Under the pieces are notes generated by a model. It made no database searches. It was not told the DNA's origin and worked only from the letters and a program-made list of their open reading frames with translations. This document shows, one piece after another, positions 5,807 through 6,092 of a DNA stretch of 6,092 nt. The stretch is from Burkholderiales bacterium. Lineage in GTDB: Bacteria > Pseudomonadota > Gammaproteobacteria > Burkholderiales > Burkholderiaceae_D. A program made the translations under genes and the position numbers. The stretch lies in assembly GCA_016197345.1 (NCBI GenBank), contig JACPVY010000084.1, positions 1-6,092 on the forward strand, read 5' to 3'. Numbering within the stretch: position 1 is the first letter of the stretch; the number at the start of each line of letters is the position of its first letter.

Positions 5807-6092
5807 ATGCAAGCCATTCAGCGCTACCTCTACTCTGGTAGCAATATAGTCGGCAGCGCAGCGGCGCTAGGCGTGACGTTGTGCTTCTTGCTGGGGGTCT
5901 TCAGCCATTTCTGGGGTGTGCTAGCAGTCGCCGCGTATGCCTCAGGGGCGCTGCTGTCCTATGCCTTGAAACCCGCGCCACCGCAACACATCGCCGATGG
6001 TTTGCCGACGTCCGAAGCGCTGGCGCAATTGCGTCAGCATTTCATGCCTAAGCTACCCAGCAATGCGCGTAAAATTTTAGGGGACATACTTA
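5807..6092 (+). CDS. Two-helix membrane protein, possibly XpaC-like (3' end outside window)
   Basis: An open frame of 95 codons runs off the window. It begins MQAIQRYLYSGSNIVGS and has two hydrophobic segments (about 13-32 and 34-54), then a soluble part (PAPPQHIADGLPTSEALAQLRQHF, 57-80) that looks helical. The ATG at 5807 has AGG (5798-5800) 6 nt upstream, within GAGGGACAGG. It starts 16 bp after the SBP-VWA stop codon, so it is the fourth operon gene. Two N-terminal helices followed by a helical cytoplasmic part, next to TelA, resemble XpaC, which neighbours the TelA homologue yaaN in Bacillus. That identification is an inference from context and topology; no XpaC-specific motif is seen in this fragment. 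Confidence 0.8.
   Translation, partial: MQAIQRYLYSGSNIVGSAAALGVTLCFLLGVFSHFWGVLAVAAYASGALLSYALKPAPPQHIADGLPTSEALAQLRQHFMPKLPSNARKILGDIL

Overview
The window most likely comes from a betaproteobacterium of the order Burkholderiales, perhaps the family Oxalobacteraceae. This is inferred from the topoisomerase III with its Lys/Ala-rich tail, from the protein families present, from a GC content of about 50% and from heavy use of TTG leucine codons. The genus cannot be fixed from sequence alone. All recognised genes lie on the + strand.

Bases 1-1318 hold the C-terminal part of DNA topoisomerase III (topB), cut by the window start. Bases 1319-1478 are intergenic and carry three small inverted repeats and a weak promoter candidate. 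Bases 1479-1832 encode a small DUF4870 (Tic20-like) membrane protein. Bases 1833-2174 are a 342-bp gap without a conventional gene. It is rich in dyad symmetry: a perfect 16-bp palindrome made of the two halves of the ParB site parS in swapped order, a near-perfect 23-nt operator-like palindrome, a direct repeat, and a 13-codon mini-ORF that ends on the start codon of the next gene.

From 2175 to the window end runs a tight four-gene operon with gaps of 16, 33 and 16 bp. It encodes (1) a membrane-anchored solute-binding-like protein, (2) a TelA/YaaN-family toxic-anion-resistance protein, (3) a lipoprotein in which a related solute-binding domain is fused to a von Willebrand factor A (VWA) domain with a complete metal-binding site, and (4) the start of a two-helix membrane protein that may be XpaC-like. 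No ABC permease or ATPase is visible, so the two binding-protein domains are probably not ordinary transport receptors. The favoured reading is an envelope sensing or assembly complex: periplasmic ligand-binding and VWA modules tethered to the inner membrane, with cytoplasmic TelA and a membrane partner on the other side. TelA and XpaC neighbours are known in other bacteria (yaaN and xpaC in Bacillus). The addition of paired binding-protein and binding-protein-VWA genes is the most novel-looking content here.

Other points of interest are a C8 homopolymer early in the first operon gene, an odd start region for the TelA gene with a competing mini-ORF, and a sharp rise in CTAG tetranucleotides in the operon compared with topB.
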